A stretch of 64,000 bases of DNA from the NCBI RefSeq assembly GCF_001885945.1, contig NZ_JXKQ01000001.1, forward strand, positions 248,001 to 312,000. The letters are read 5' to 3'. The first letter of the stretch is position 1. Each line of letters starts with the position of its first letter. Origin of the DNA: Enterococcus hermanniensis. GTDB lineage: Bacteria > Bacillota > Bacilli > Lactobacillales > Enterococcaceae. A program made the position numbers and the translations under genes. This document shows, one piece after another, positions 26,664 through 34,931 of the stretch. Under the pieces are notes generated by a model. That model made no database searches, had not been told where the DNA came from, and was given only the letters and a program-made list of their open reading frames with translations.

Positions 26664-26710
26664 AGAAAGCGGTAACATTATCCAATGCTTATTTGATAAA
26701 AACGCTTTAT
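26664..26710 (+). promoter_or_regulatory. Two candidate catabolite-responsive (cre) sites before gldA
   Basis: AGAAAGCGGTAACA (26664-26677) and TAAAAACGCTTTAT (26697-26710) each match 12 of 14 positions of the TGWAARCGYTWNCW consensus. They lie in the shared space between the PocR-AraC gene and gldA, so carbon catabolite control by CcpA is likely. A good -35 box is not seen, which would suit a promoter that needs the AraC activator. Confidence 0.6.
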
Positions 26711-26744
26711 GATTGTCTTGTAAACAAAATAAGGAGGTTTCACT

Positions 26745-27881
26745 ATGAGAAAAGCATTAATTTTACCGACCAAATATGTTCAAGGTGAAGATGAACTATT
26801 AAATTTAGGATATTTTGTGACTACCTTTGGCAAAACAGCATTATTAATTGCAAATCCTGAAGACGTTGAGCGAGTTCGTCCACAACTTCGTACCACCGCA
26901 GAAAAATTCGGTATTTCATTCGTTGAGGGTGGGTTTAATGGCGAAGTTACTCGTGAAGAAACAAAAAGATTACAATCGATTGCTCAAGAAAAACGAACAG
27001 ACTGCATTATCGGTTTAGGTGGTGGAAAAGCTATTGATGCATCAAAAGTGGTGGCTGAAGGAGAACATTTGATCATCGTTCCGACAATTGCTGCTCAAGA
27101 TGCACCGACTTCACATTCTGCTGTTCTTTATCATGCAGATGGTTCATTCGACGACTATGCTTATTTTAAACAAAGTCCTAGTGTTGTACTAGTTGATACG
27201 AAGGTTATTGCTACGGCTCCAACTCGTTTCTTAGTTGCAGGGATGGGAGATGCTTTATCCACTTACTTTGAGGCCCGTGCTACCCACAATTCTTATTCAA
27301 GAGTAAATGCTAGCCTACCTATGGGCTCGCTTGATGGTCAAACACCACCAGCTAGTGGCACGTATGCTGCTTTAGCCATGGCAAAACTTTGTTGGGAAAA
27401 TTTACAAGAAGATGGCTTAAATGCAAAAATTGCTTGCGATGCCAATTTACCTACTGAGGCTCTGAACAAAATTGTGGAAACAAATATCTTATTATCTGGC
27501 TTAGGTTTTGAAAGTGGTGGTTTGGCTGCTGCTCATGCCATTCATAACGGAATGACGGTTCTCAGCGGAACTCATCATTACCTGCACGGTGAAAAGGTTG
27601 CATTTGCAACCTTGGCTCAACTCGTTTTAGAAGATGCTGAAACAGCTGAAATGAATGCAGTAATGGACTTTATGGCGACAATTGGCTTGCCACTTACTTT
27701 GGCTGATCTTGGTGTGAAATCAATCAACTTTGAAGAAGCTTTAGCCGTCGCGAAAATTGCTTCAATACCTGAAGAATCTATTCATTCTATGCCCTTCCCA
27801 ATTGTAGAGGAAGAAGTTGCCAATGCTCTTATTGTAGCTGATCGAATTGGACAAGCGTATAAAGATGCTCATCATTTATAA
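26745..27881 (+). CDS. gldA: Glycerol dehydrogenase
   Basis: 378 residues of the iron-type alcohol dehydrogenase fold: NAD-binding GLGGGKAID (about 90-98), metal ligands Asp169 (GMGDA), His near 265 (AAHAIHNG) and His near 282 (HYLHGEKVA). It oxidises glycerol to dihydroxyacetone with NAD. It starts after AAGGAGGT and leads an operon with the PTS-dependent dihydroxyacetone kinase genes, so glycerol carbon enters glycolysis as dihydroxyacetone phosphate without glycerol kinase. Regulated by the divergent PocR-AraC protein and probably by CcpA. Confidence 0.9.
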   Translation: MRKALILPTKYVQGEDELLNLGYFVTTFGKTALLIANPEDVERVRPQLRTTAEKFGISFVEGGFNGEVTREETKRLQSIAQEKRTDCIIGLGGGKAIDASKVVAEGEHLIIVPTIAAQDAPTSHSAVLYHADGSFDDYAYFKQSPSVVLVDTKVIATAPTRFLVAGMGDALSTYFEARATHNSYSRVNASLPMGSLDGQTPPASGTYAALAMAKLCWENLQEDGLNAKIACDANLPTEALNKIVETNILLSGLGFESGGLAAAHAIHNGMTVLSGTHHYLHGEKVAFATLAQLVLEDAETAEMNAVMDFMATIGLPLTLADLGVKSINFEEALAVAKIASIPEESIHSMPFPIVEEEVANALIVADRIGQAYKDAHHL

Positions 27882-27981
27882 ACACCTAAAAAAAAATTGT
27901 TTCTCTATTGTCTTTCCCTGAAGTAGGAACACTCTTAAAACATAACCTTAAAATGATTTTTACTAAAAAAGGAGTATTTTT

Positions 27982-28401
27982 ATGAAAAAAGCCATCCTAT
28001 TAGTGTCACATAGTCAAAAAATTACTGACGGTATCAAAGAGATGATCGAACAAATGGCTCACAGTGATTCACTGGATATCTATTCTTTAGGTGGGACTTC
28101 TGAAGGAGATCTTGGCAGTGATCCCACAAGAATCATTGATGTTGTTAACAAAGCTGATTCTGTTGATAGATTTTTGGTTTTCGCAGATCTTGGCAGTGCA
28201 GTATTAAGTGCTGAATTAGCTTTTGACATGTTAGAAGACCATCAGCAATCTAAATATGTCTTAGTGGATGCACCACTCGTCGAAGGTGCGTTTGCGGCTG
28301 GTATTACTGCAAGTGTCTCTGATGATATCAACCATATCGTAGCAGAAGCATTAAATGCCCCAAAAAAAGGATGGAAATATTATGAAAAAAATAATCAATG
28401 A
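27982..28401 (+). CDS. dhaM: Dihydroxyacetone kinase phosphotransfer subunit DhaM
   Basis: 139 residues of the mannose-type EIIA fold, with the phospho-acceptor His10 in LLVSHS and the GTSEGDLGSDPTRI and FADLGSAVLSAE motifs. It takes phosphate from HPr and passes it to ADP held by DhaL. Only the EIIA domain is present, as in other Gram-positives; the E. coli HPr/EI-like extension is absent. The C-terminal ~15 residues (KKGWKYYEKNNQ) are encoded in DNA that overlaps the dhaK start by 20 bp. Gene order gldA-dhaM-dhaK-dhaL. Confidence 0.87.
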   Translation: MKKAILLVSHSQKITDGIKEMIEQMAHSDSLDIYSLGGTSEGDLGSDPTRIIDVVNKADSVDRFLVFADLGSAVLSAELAFDMLEDHQQSKYVLVDAPLVEGAFAAGITASVSDDINHIVAEALNAPKKGWKYYEKNNQ

Positions 28402-29365
28402 GACAAAAGATATTATTGAAGAAATGTTAGCTGGAATCGTTAATAGTTACCCACAACTCGTTCATCGTGTGGATGATTCAAGAGTCATTATAAAAAATGT
28501 AGAAAAAAAACAAGTCGGTCTCGTCTCTGGTGGTGGAAGTGGACATGAACCTGCTCATGCTGGTTTTGTCGGAGAAGGTATGTTGAGTGCTGCTGTACTG
28601 GGGGATGTTTTTACTTCTCCTACTCCTGATCAAATCGAAATTGCAATTGAACATGCTGACCAAGGTGCTGGGGTTTTATTAATCGTTAAAAACTATACTG
28701 GTGATATCTTAAATTTTGAAATGGCAAAAGACTTAGCCGAAATGAATGACATTGATGTGAAAATGGTTGTGGTCGATGATGATATTGCTGTGGAAGACAG
28801 CACTTATACAGCAGGAAAACGCGGTGTTGCTGGCACGATCTTAGTTCATAAAATTCTTGGTGATGCCGCAAAAAATGGAACCAACTTAGCCGATTTAAAA
28901 ACATTAGGGGATCAAGTGGTAGCCGCAATAAAGACGATTGGTGTAGCTTTAAAAGCCGCAACTGTTCCTGAAGTTGGCAAACCTGGATTTTTATTAGCAG
29001 AAAACGAAATCGAATTCGGCGTTGGTATTCATGGTGAACCTGGTTATCGTCGCGAAAAATTACAATCATCGATGACCTTAGCCAAAGAACTTGTTAACAA
29101 ATTACTCGTTTCTTATAAACAAAAACCGCAAGAAATTGGCGTTTTAGTCAACGGAATGGGTGGCACACCTTTGATGGAACAATTTATTTTTATCAATGAT
29201 GTCCTAAATTTACTAAAACAAGAAAACATTCAAGTCGCCTTTCATAAAGTCGGTAATTATATGACTTCCATTGATATGCAAGGCTTATCATTAACTTTTA
29301 TCGATTTGACAGACACAAAATGGCAAGCCGCATTAACTAGTCCAGTCAAAACAATCTCTTGGTAA
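28382..29365 (+). CDS. dhaK: Dihydroxyacetone kinase substrate-binding subunit DhaK
   Basis: 327 residues. Landmarks are the GGGSGHEPAHAGFVG loop with His55 and the covalent substrate-binding His217 in GVGIHGEPG. The ATG at 28382 has AAAGGATGG upstream and lies inside the end of dhaM, which implies coupled translation; the longest frame begins 9 codons earlier. DhaK binds dihydroxyacetone as a hemiaminal and DhaL phosphorylates it. Confidence 0.9.
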   Translation: MKKIINETKDIIEEMLAGIVNSYPQLVHRVDDSRVIIKNVEKKQVGLVSGGGSGHEPAHAGFVGEGMLSAAVLGDVFTSPTPDQIEIAIEHADQGAGVLLIVKNYTGDILNFEMAKDLAEMNDIDVKMVVVDDDIAVEDSTYTAGKRGVAGTILVHKILGDAAKNGTNLADLKTLGDQVVAAIKTIGVALKAATVPEVGKPGFLLAENEIEFGVGIHGEPGYRREKLQSSMTLAKELVNKLLVSYKQKPQEIGVLVNGMGGTPLMEQFIFINDVLNLLKQENIQVAFHKVGNYMTSIDMQGLSLTFIDLTDTKWQAALTSPVKTISW

Positions 29366-29394
29366 AAAGAATATCTTCAAAGGAGTATATGCAT

Positions 29395-29994
29395 ATGCAA
29401 TTAACTACAACTGAAATTCAAGCTTGGTTAGCCGATTTTGCTGAAATAATCACTGAAAATAAAGATTACTTAAGTGAATTAGATACACCGATTGGGGACG
29501 GTGATCATGGGAATAATATGAATCGGGGCATGACTGAATATCTTCATGCTTTTGAAACAAAACAACCTACGACAATTAGCGACACATTCAAACTTCTCTC
29601 AATGTCATTGATCTCAAAAGTAGGTGGTGCCTCTGGTCCATTATATGGTTCTGCTTTTATGAATCTAACAAAAGCTACCAAGGATATCACTGAAATCACA
29701 AGTACAACACAGTTGGCTCAACTAATGAAAACGGGGCTAGTAGGAATTCAAGCCCGAGGAAAAGCCGTTGTAGGTGACAAAACCATGGTAGATGTTTGGT
29801 CTGCTATTGTTGAAGACTTGGAAAATAATACTTTTTCTAAAGAAAGTATTGCTATAGCCAAAGATCATACTAAAAATATGCAAGCTAAAAAGGGGCGAGC
29901 TTCTTATTTAGGAGAACGTTCCATCGGCCACATCGATCCTGGCGCAGCTTCTAGTGCTTTGTTATTTCAAACATTATTGCCTTACTTGGACTAG
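29395..29994 (+). CDS. dhaL: Dihydroxyacetone kinase ADP-binding subunit DhaL
   Basis: About 199 residues. The nucleotide and Mg-binding aspartates are in DTPIGDGDHGNN (Asp30, Asp35, Asp37), followed by GGASGPLYG and the C-terminal ERSIGHIDPGAAS motif. DhaL carries a permanently bound ADP that is recharged by DhaM. An ATG at 29389 is only 3 nt from AGGAG, so ATG 29395 (9-nt spacing) is chosen. It is the last gene of the operon, followed by a strong terminator. Confidence 0.9.
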   Translation: MQLTTTEIQAWLADFAEIITENKDYLSELDTPIGDGDHGNNMNRGMTEYLHAFETKQPTTISDTFKLLSMSLISKVGGASGPLYGSAFMNLTKATKDITEITSTTQLAQLMKTGLVGIQARGKAVVGDKTMVDVWSAIVEDLENNTFSKESIAIAKDHTKNMQAKKGRASYLGERSIGHIDPGAASSALLFQTLLPYLD

Positions 29995-30036
29995 TAAAAA
30001 GTCCTCGTTCATATAATTTCAACAAAGTTATAATAC

Positions 30037-30077
30037 GAAGCAAAAAACCTCACGAACATCGTGAGGTTTTTTGCTTC
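30037..30077. terminator. Strong bidirectional terminator after dhaL
   Basis: Perfect 19-bp arms beginning GAAGCAAAAAACCTC with an ACA loop; A and T tracts lie within the stem on both sides. Confidence 0.88.
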
Positions 30078-30101
30078 TTTTATCAACTGTAGTAACTTAG
30101 T

Positions 30102-31040
30102 TTATTCATTTACTAAAACGATCTTTCCTTTAGCATGATGAGTCGCGCTTAACTCGTGAGCTTCTTTCACACCTTCAGCCGTTAATGGATAAAGATGTCC
30201 GACCACGCTTTTCACTTTACCAGCTTCCATCAAGTCCGCGATTTCTTGTAGTTGTTTGCCATCTGGTTGTAACCAAATACTTTTTGCAACAGCTACCTTT
30301 TTGGCTAATGCTTCATCTGGATCACCAACGATTGAAATCAAGCGGCCATCTGATTTCAAGACTTTGAAGCTATCGGCTTGAATATCACCACCCATAGTAT
30401 CAAAGACAAGATCGATATCAGTCAATACTTCTGAAAAATCTGTCGTATGATAATCGATCACTTGATCTGCACCTAATTCTTTCAATAAGGCATGATTTTT
30501 TTCACTGGCTGTCGTAATGACTGTCGCACCCGCATTTTTAGCTAATTGGATCGCATAGATACCGACACCACCAGCACCGGCATGAATCAATACTTTTTCA
30601 CCAGCTTTTAATTGCCCATGAGTAAATAGCGCTTGGTAAGCGGTCAGACCAGCTAATGGTACTGCTGCTGCATCTTCAAAAGAGACATTTTCAGGTTTTG
30701 TTGCTAACAAATGGTCATCAACGATCGTATAATCCGCATACGTTCCAAACCGAGTTGTTTCAGGACGAGCAAAAACTTTTTGGCCGACTTTCCAGTCAGT
30801 GACTGCTGAACCGATCTCAACGATTTCTCCGGCCACGTCCCAACCTAAAATAATCGGAAAATCCCAAGGCATCATTTGTGCTAGGTAGCCCTCACGTAAT
30901 TTCCAATCGATCGGGTTCACTGAAGTTGCTGCCACTTTGACGAGCACTTGATGTTCACCCAACTCTGGTAGTGTCACGGTACTTTCTTTTAATTGGTCTG
31001 CATGACCATATTCTTCAATAATAACTGCACGTGTTTCCAT
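30102..31040 (-). CDS. Zinc-independent MDR-family NADP-dependent oxidoreductase
   Basis: 312 residues of the medium-chain dehydrogenase, quinone-oxidoreductase branch. The N-terminal GroES-like domain contains VNPIDWKLREG and GWDVAGEIVEIG. The Rossmann domain has HAGAGGVGIYAIQLAK. Zinc-binding Cys/His residues of alcohol dehydrogenases are missing. It likely reduces quinones or enones with NADPH. The start follows GGAGGG. It is a single gene between two terminators, and no local regulator is evident. Confidence 0.8.
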   Translation of the reverse strand: METRAVIIEEYGHADQLKESTVTLPELGEHQVLVKVAATSVNPIDWKLREGYLAQMMPWDFPIILGWDVAGEIVEIGSAVTDWKVGQKVFARPETTRFGTYADYTIVDDHLLATKPENVSFEDAAAVPLAGLTAYQALFTHGQLKAGEKVLIHAGAGGVGIYAIQLAKNAGATVITTASEKNHALLKELGADQVIDYHTTDFSEVLTDIDLVFDTMGGDIQADSFKVLKSDGRLISIVGDPDEALAKKVAVAKSIWLQPDGKQLQEIADLMEAGKVKSVVGHLYPLTAEGVKEAHELSATHHAKGKIVLVNE

Positions 31041-31102
31041 TTGTACATCCCTCCGTATTTTTCTATTATAGAATTACTTACAAAAAATCAGAAGAGATAT
31101 GC

Positions 31103-31474
31103 TTAATCAAAAAAATAGGAGTCTAATATATAAGCGATTTGATATTTTTCTGCTAGTTGTTTTAAATAAGGCAGTGCTTCATCTTGTGTCTCGGTCATCG
31201 CTTGAACCAAGCGTAAAAATGTGGCTCGTTCCTGATGTGTGACCATTTTCTTGAAGTAACCCCAGACATGTTCATAAGCATTTCTTCGCGCCTTCACATT
31301 TACTGGTAATTTTTTCACCGCTGCAATTTGCTGCTTGAAGTGTGCTTCTTTTTCCTGAGACCACTGATTACCTGAAAAAAGCTGACGTAAATCTACGTAA
31401 CTGGCTTGTGAACGAGCCATTACATAATATTTCCATTTGGCCCATTCTTTTTGAGCTACTTTTAGTTCGCACAT
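31103..31474 (-). CDS. YbgA-family protein (DUF1722)
   Basis: About 123 residues, helical and basic. The pattern matches DUF1722/YbgA: KWKYYVMARSQASY at the start, LPVNVKARRNAYEHVWGYFKK in the middle and LPYLKQLAEKYQI near the end. In other bacteria the domain is fused to DUF523 or found with photolyase genes; here it stands alone. The frame can begin with a GTG inside the ribosome site; the ATG at 31474 after GAGGTG is preferred. Function unknown. Confidence 0.72.
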   Translation of the reverse strand: MCELKVAQKEWAKWKYYVMARSQASYVDLRQLFSGNQWSQEKEAHFKQQIAAVKKLPVNVKARRNAYEHVWGYFKKMVTHQERATFLRLVQAMTETQDEALPYLKQLAEKYQIAYILDSYFFD

Positions 31475-31535
31475 TTCAATCACCTCAAAAAAAGCATAGC
31501 ATGTTTTTAGTTATTCTGATATCGATGCGCTCAAC

Positions 31536-31567
31536 AAAAAAAGGCTGTCTACAGCAGCCTTTTTTTG
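31536..31567. terminator. Bidirectional terminator between the transaldolase-like and YbgA genes
   Basis: Hairpin AAAAAAAGGCTG / CAGCCTTTTTTT with a short loop; on the minus strand it follows the aldolase gene. Confidence 0.85.
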
Positions 31568-31574
31568 TTACTAA

Positions 31575-32255
31575 TTATAGATCAGTAATAGTAATACCTG
31601 TTCCAAAAATCCCTTCCCAATCATTTGTAAAATCAGTGACTGCTTGACCGATCGATGGCATCATTAATGCTTGCTGGATAATATCTACGCCCATCGTTGC
31701 TGCTTGACTGCCATTTTCTAAAGCAGAATTGACTTGCCCAGCATTTTTAAAACTAGCAGCTAAGATTTTTGTTGAACTTTGAGTTCGTTCGATTTCTTGA
31801 GCCATTTCAAAAATTGCTGCTCGTGGATCGATATTCAAATTTTCCATTCGATTAAAATACGGTGCAATATAATCAGCACTGGCGGCGATCGCTAAGTATG
31901 CTTGAAACTTAGTGTAGATGGCTGTCGCTGTGATGTTTACTCCACGGCGTTTTAATTCTTTGATCGCTTTTAGTCCCGGCTCATTGACTGGAATTTTGAT
32001 AAAGACTTTCTTATCGATCTTCGTCAAAATCGTCTCCGCATCCTTGATGATCCCTTCATAATCGGTTGCAACTACTTGAACATGTAACGAGCGCTGTTCC
32101 CCAATAATTCCACGAATTTCTTTCATGTGTTTAAAAAATTCAATTTGTCCTTCTTTTTTAACAATTGAAGGATTTGATGTCACACCAGCGATCGGTAATA
32201 AATCAACATATTTTTTTATCTCAGCCAAATTAGCAGTATCTAACATAAATTCCAT
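31575..32255 (-). CDS. Transaldolase-like fructose-6-phosphate aldolase (FSA/TalC family)
   Basis: About 226 residues of a TIM barrel. The family start is clear (MEFMLDTANLAEIK, TSNPSIV). The Schiff-base Lys87 lies in FIKIPV, and the end has TSNPS, then ILAASFKNAGQV typical of small transaldolases. It cleaves fructose 6-phosphate or makes dihydroxyacetone/glycolaldehyde adducts, or works as a short transaldolase. The ATG at 32255 is preferred over a longer frame. It lies 158 bp downstream of a SorC-type regulator gene read in the same direction, and 1.6 kb from the glycerol/dihydroxyacetone operon, with which it shares a possible substrate. Confidence 0.82.
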   Translation of the reverse strand: MEFMLDTANLAEIKKYVDLLPIAGVTSNPSIVKKEGQIEFFKHMKEIRGIIGEQRSLHVQVVATDYEGIIKDAETILTKIDKKVFIKIPVNEPGLKAIKELKRRGVNITATAIYTKFQAYLAIAASADYIAPYFNRMENLNIDPRAAIFEMAQEIERTQSSTKILAASFKNAGQVNSALENGSQAATMGVDIIQQALMMPSIGQAVTDFTNDWEGIFGTGITITDL

Positions 32256-32329
32256 TTGAAAAACTCCCTTGTGTTTTAGTTGATTTAAGCATAGCATTCA
32301 AAGCCCTATTTTGGGTTTCTACACGGAAT

Positions 32330-32358
32330 AAAAAAAGAAAAGCTTGATATCAAGCCTT
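32330..32358 (-). terminator. Intrinsic terminator after the SorC-family regulator
   Basis: On the minus strand the hairpin GCTTG-ATAT-CAAGC (AAAG and CTTTT extend it with one bulge) is followed by a T-rich tract. Confidence 0.6.
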
Positions 32359-32412
32359 TCGGTAATTGATCTTTTTAGATTTTGCACAAATGTGCATTCA
32401 TCAATAAAAAAA

Positions 32413-33369
32413 CTACTTTCGTTCAGTTAATCGAATGATTTCTTCGGCTGTTTCTTGATCGGTGATCAAGGTTTTTAAATACCCTTTTTCAAGTAGCGGT
32501 GCGATTGATTTCGCTTTTGTGATTCCTCTTGCTACTCCAACAGTTTGAGGAATCGTGACTAATTGATCGAATGAAAGGCCGATCGTTCGCTGATTCAATG
32601 ACCCATTCAAACGTTTGCCATAAAGATCGTAAAAACGGCAACAGCAATCTCCTATGGCTTCTCGCAATTTGAGTTCTTCATAATCTGCTGGCGACAATAA
32701 ATCCCGCCACTGACTTTTTTGATAACTTAATGGTCCACCTATTCCGACGACGACTAGATCAAGATGATCCCAATAATTTCGTAACTCTTGGAAATATTTA
32801 GAATCGAAGATCCCCTCAGCCAATGCTTTACTTTCTTGAATAACAGTCGCATTGACGAAGAGACTTTGACCATTTAATTTTCGTGCCAATTCATAGACCA
32901 ACGTATTTACATGGTAGCGTGAATTGATATGGCTTGGCCCGCCGACTACCGGAACGACTGTGACATTCGAAACTTGTTTTGCCTCGATTTGATTAACCGC
33001 ATTGCCAACAGTCGCCCCCCAAGATAAGCCAATCACCATTCCATCAGTTAATTGACGTCGAATGTAGGCACCAGCTGTTTGAGCAAGCTGATGTTCTTTT
33101 TGCTCTTCTGTCATTTCTTTATCTGTTGCTACTAATTCGACTGATTGCAAACCAAAAAGTTCTTTTAGCTGTTCTTCCAATTCAAATAAATAGGCCTCAA
33201 AGAAATTGATTTTTACTTCAACGATCCCTTCGGCTTTTGCTTGGCTCAGCATTCGACTGACGGTCGTTCGGTAGATCGAGAGTTCTTTTGCAATTTGAGC
33301 TTGGGTCAATTCTTGTTCGTAATACATGTAGGCAACCTTTGCCAATAATTTCTTTTTATCTACTTTCAT
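32413..33369 (-). CDS. SorC/DeoR-type sugar-binding transcriptional regulator
   Basis: 318 residues. The N-terminal helix-turn-helix (about 18-50: LTQAQIAKELSIYRTTVSRML) precedes a sugar-phosphate-binding domain with VIGLSWGATVGNAV, VVPVVGGPSH, VVVGIGGP and a final GVARGITKAKSIAPLL. SorC proteins respond to phosphorylated sugars. The neighbouring FSA/TalC gene downstream is the likely target, through a promoter beyond the terminator at 32330. It starts after TAGGAGG. The effector is unknown. Confidence 0.82.
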   Translation of the reverse strand: MKVDKKKLLAKVAYMYYEQELTQAQIAKELSIYRTTVSRMLSQAKAEGIVEVKINFFEAYLFELEEQLKELFGLQSVELVATDKEMTEEQKEHQLAQTAGAYIRRQLTDGMVIGLSWGATVGNAVNQIEAKQVSNVTVVPVVGGPSHINSRYHVNTLVYELARKLNGQSLFVNATVIQESKALAEGIFDSKYFQELRNYWDHLDLVVVGIGGPLSYQKSQWRDLLSPADYEELKLREAIGDCCCRFYDLYGKRLNGSLNQRTIGLSFDQLVTIPQTVGVARGITKAKSIAPLLEKGYLKTLITDQETAEEIIRLTERK

Positions 33370-33491
33370 TTACTTAACCTCCTAAGAGCGCTTCACTTTA
33401 TTCTATCAAATTTTGTTTACTTCATTTGTTAAAACCTGTCTTCTTTTAATTATTAAAATAAAATTAGAAAAACGAGACAAGGAGGTCTTTT

Positions 33492-33965
33492 ATGTCTATC
33501 GAAACGGTCAAAGCGTATTTTTCTCAATATGGAATAGCGGATAAGATCCAAGAATTCCCTGTATCTAGTGCAATAGTGGCATTAGCTGCTCAAGCTTTGG
33601 GCTGTGCCCCTGAACGCATTGCTAAAACCCTCTCTTTCAAGCAAAAAAAAGCCGACCAAGTCATTTTGATCGTCACTGCAGGCGACGCCAAAATCGATAA
33701 TGCAAAATACAAAACCTGCTTCCATGAGCGCGCATTGATGCTAAAAGCCGATGAAGTGGAAGCTACGATCAGTCACCCTATAGGCGGCGTTTGTCCTTTT
33801 GCTGTTCCTTCAACGGTAGCAATCTATCTGGACGAATCGTTGAAACGATTCCAGACCGTCTTTCCTGCTTGTGGTAGCCCTAACAGCGCGATCGAGTTGT
33901 CGATTGCTGATTTGGAACGTTATACAAATTTTGCTACTTGGGTCGATGTCTGTAAGAATTGGTAA
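33492..33965 (+). CDS. YbaK/EbsC-family aminoacyl-tRNA deacylase
   Basis: 157 residues of the YbaK fold. Conserved positions include the lysine in AKTLSFK, the VILIVTAGDAKID strand and the HPIGGVCPFAVP loop, then the small-residue SPNSAIEL motif. These enzymes hydrolyse mischarged tRNAs such as Cys-tRNA-Pro in trans. It starts after AAGGAGGT and is divergent from the SorC-type gene. It is a single gene. Substrate preference cannot be read from sequence. Confidence 0.82.
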   Translation: MSIETVKAYFSQYGIADKIQEFPVSSAIVALAAQALGCAPERIAKTLSFKQKKADQVILIVTAGDAKIDNAKYKTCFHERALMLKADEVEATISHPIGGVCPFAVPSTVAIYLDESLKRFQTVFPACGSPNSAIELSIADLERYTNFATWVDVCKNW

Positions 33966-34144
33966 GTAACTGGCGACTGGAACACAAGAGCAGCAGTTTA
34001 CTACCCGTCTTTTTAGGCCCTATTTTTTAGAATCATTCCTATTCTACGTGTGACTCTTTCAATGTTGAAAAACAAATGATGCACGCTTTCAATTGTTCTT
34101 GGTTATAATAGAAACCATAACCTACTTTGAGGAGGAATTTTTCT

Positions 34145-34828
34145 ATGAAAATCACCTATCACGGCCACTCTGTCGTTTCGATCGTTACGAAAGAAAAGCA
34201 AACACTGCTCTTCGATCCTTTTATCACCGGAAATGATTTGACCGATTTAAAAGCCGACCAAGTCGAAGCAGATTGGATTTTAATTTCGCATGGGCATAGC
34301 GATCATCTTGGAGACGCCCTTCCAATCGCTAAACGGACAGACGCAACCATCATCAGCATCGTTGAAATTTGTAATTTTGCTGCGAAAAATGGGGTGAAAA
34401 AAACTCATGGTATGAACATGGGTGGTGCCTTTGATTTTCCATTTGGCCGAGTAAAAATGGTACCGGCGCTCCACAGCTCGGGTTATGAAACAGACGGAGA
34501 AATGATCTATATGGGCGAACCGGCTGGCTTTCTCCTACAAATCGAAGGAAAAACGATTTATTTTGCTGGGGATACTTCAATCTATGGTGATATGGCCCTG
34601 CTTGGTGAAACGCTCAATATTGATTTAGCCTTTTTGCCGATCGGGGATAATTTTACGATGGGACCTGAGGAAGCGGCTCATGCAGCGAAATTATTAAAAG
34701 CAAAACAAGTCGTCCCAATCCATTTCAACACTTTCCCATTAATTAAACAAGATCCCCAAGCGTTCACTCATTTATTACCTAATAATATTGGGAAAGTCAT
34801 GGTAGTGGGCGAAACCTTAGAGCTTTAA
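34145..34828 (+). CDS. UPF0173-type metallo-beta-lactamase-fold hydrolase
   Basis: About 227 residues. The metal-binding HxHxDH motif is SHGHSDHLGD; further ligands are in ALHSSG, FAGDTSIYGD and PIHFNT. The start MKITYHGHS is typical of the UPF0173 family, as is GDNFTMGPEEA. ATG 34145 follows GAGGAGG; a longer frame starts 6 codons before without support. Natural substrate unknown. Confidence 0.83.
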   Translation: MKITYHGHSVVSIVTKEKQTLLFDPFITGNDLTDLKADQVEADWILISHGHSDHLGDALPIAKRTDATIISIVEICNFAAKNGVKKTHGMNMGGAFDFPFGRVKMVPALHSSGYETDGEMIYMGEPAGFLLQIEGKTIYFAGDTSIYGDMALLGETLNIDLAFLPIGDNFTMGPEEAAHAAKLLKAKQVVPIHFNTFPLIKQDPQAFTHLLPNNIGKVMVVGETLEL

Positions 34829-34834
34829 ACAAAA

Positions 34835-34870
34835 AATTTACGTGTCTTATGATGCGTAAATTTTTTTTGC
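34835..34870 (+). terminator. Intrinsic terminator
   Basis: Arms AAAATTTACG / CGTAAATTTT with an eight-T run. Confidence 0.8.
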
Positions 34871-34931
34871 TCATTTTAGTAACAGAAAATCTGATACAAT
34901 AAAACAAATATGTTCTACGAGAGGAGCCTGT

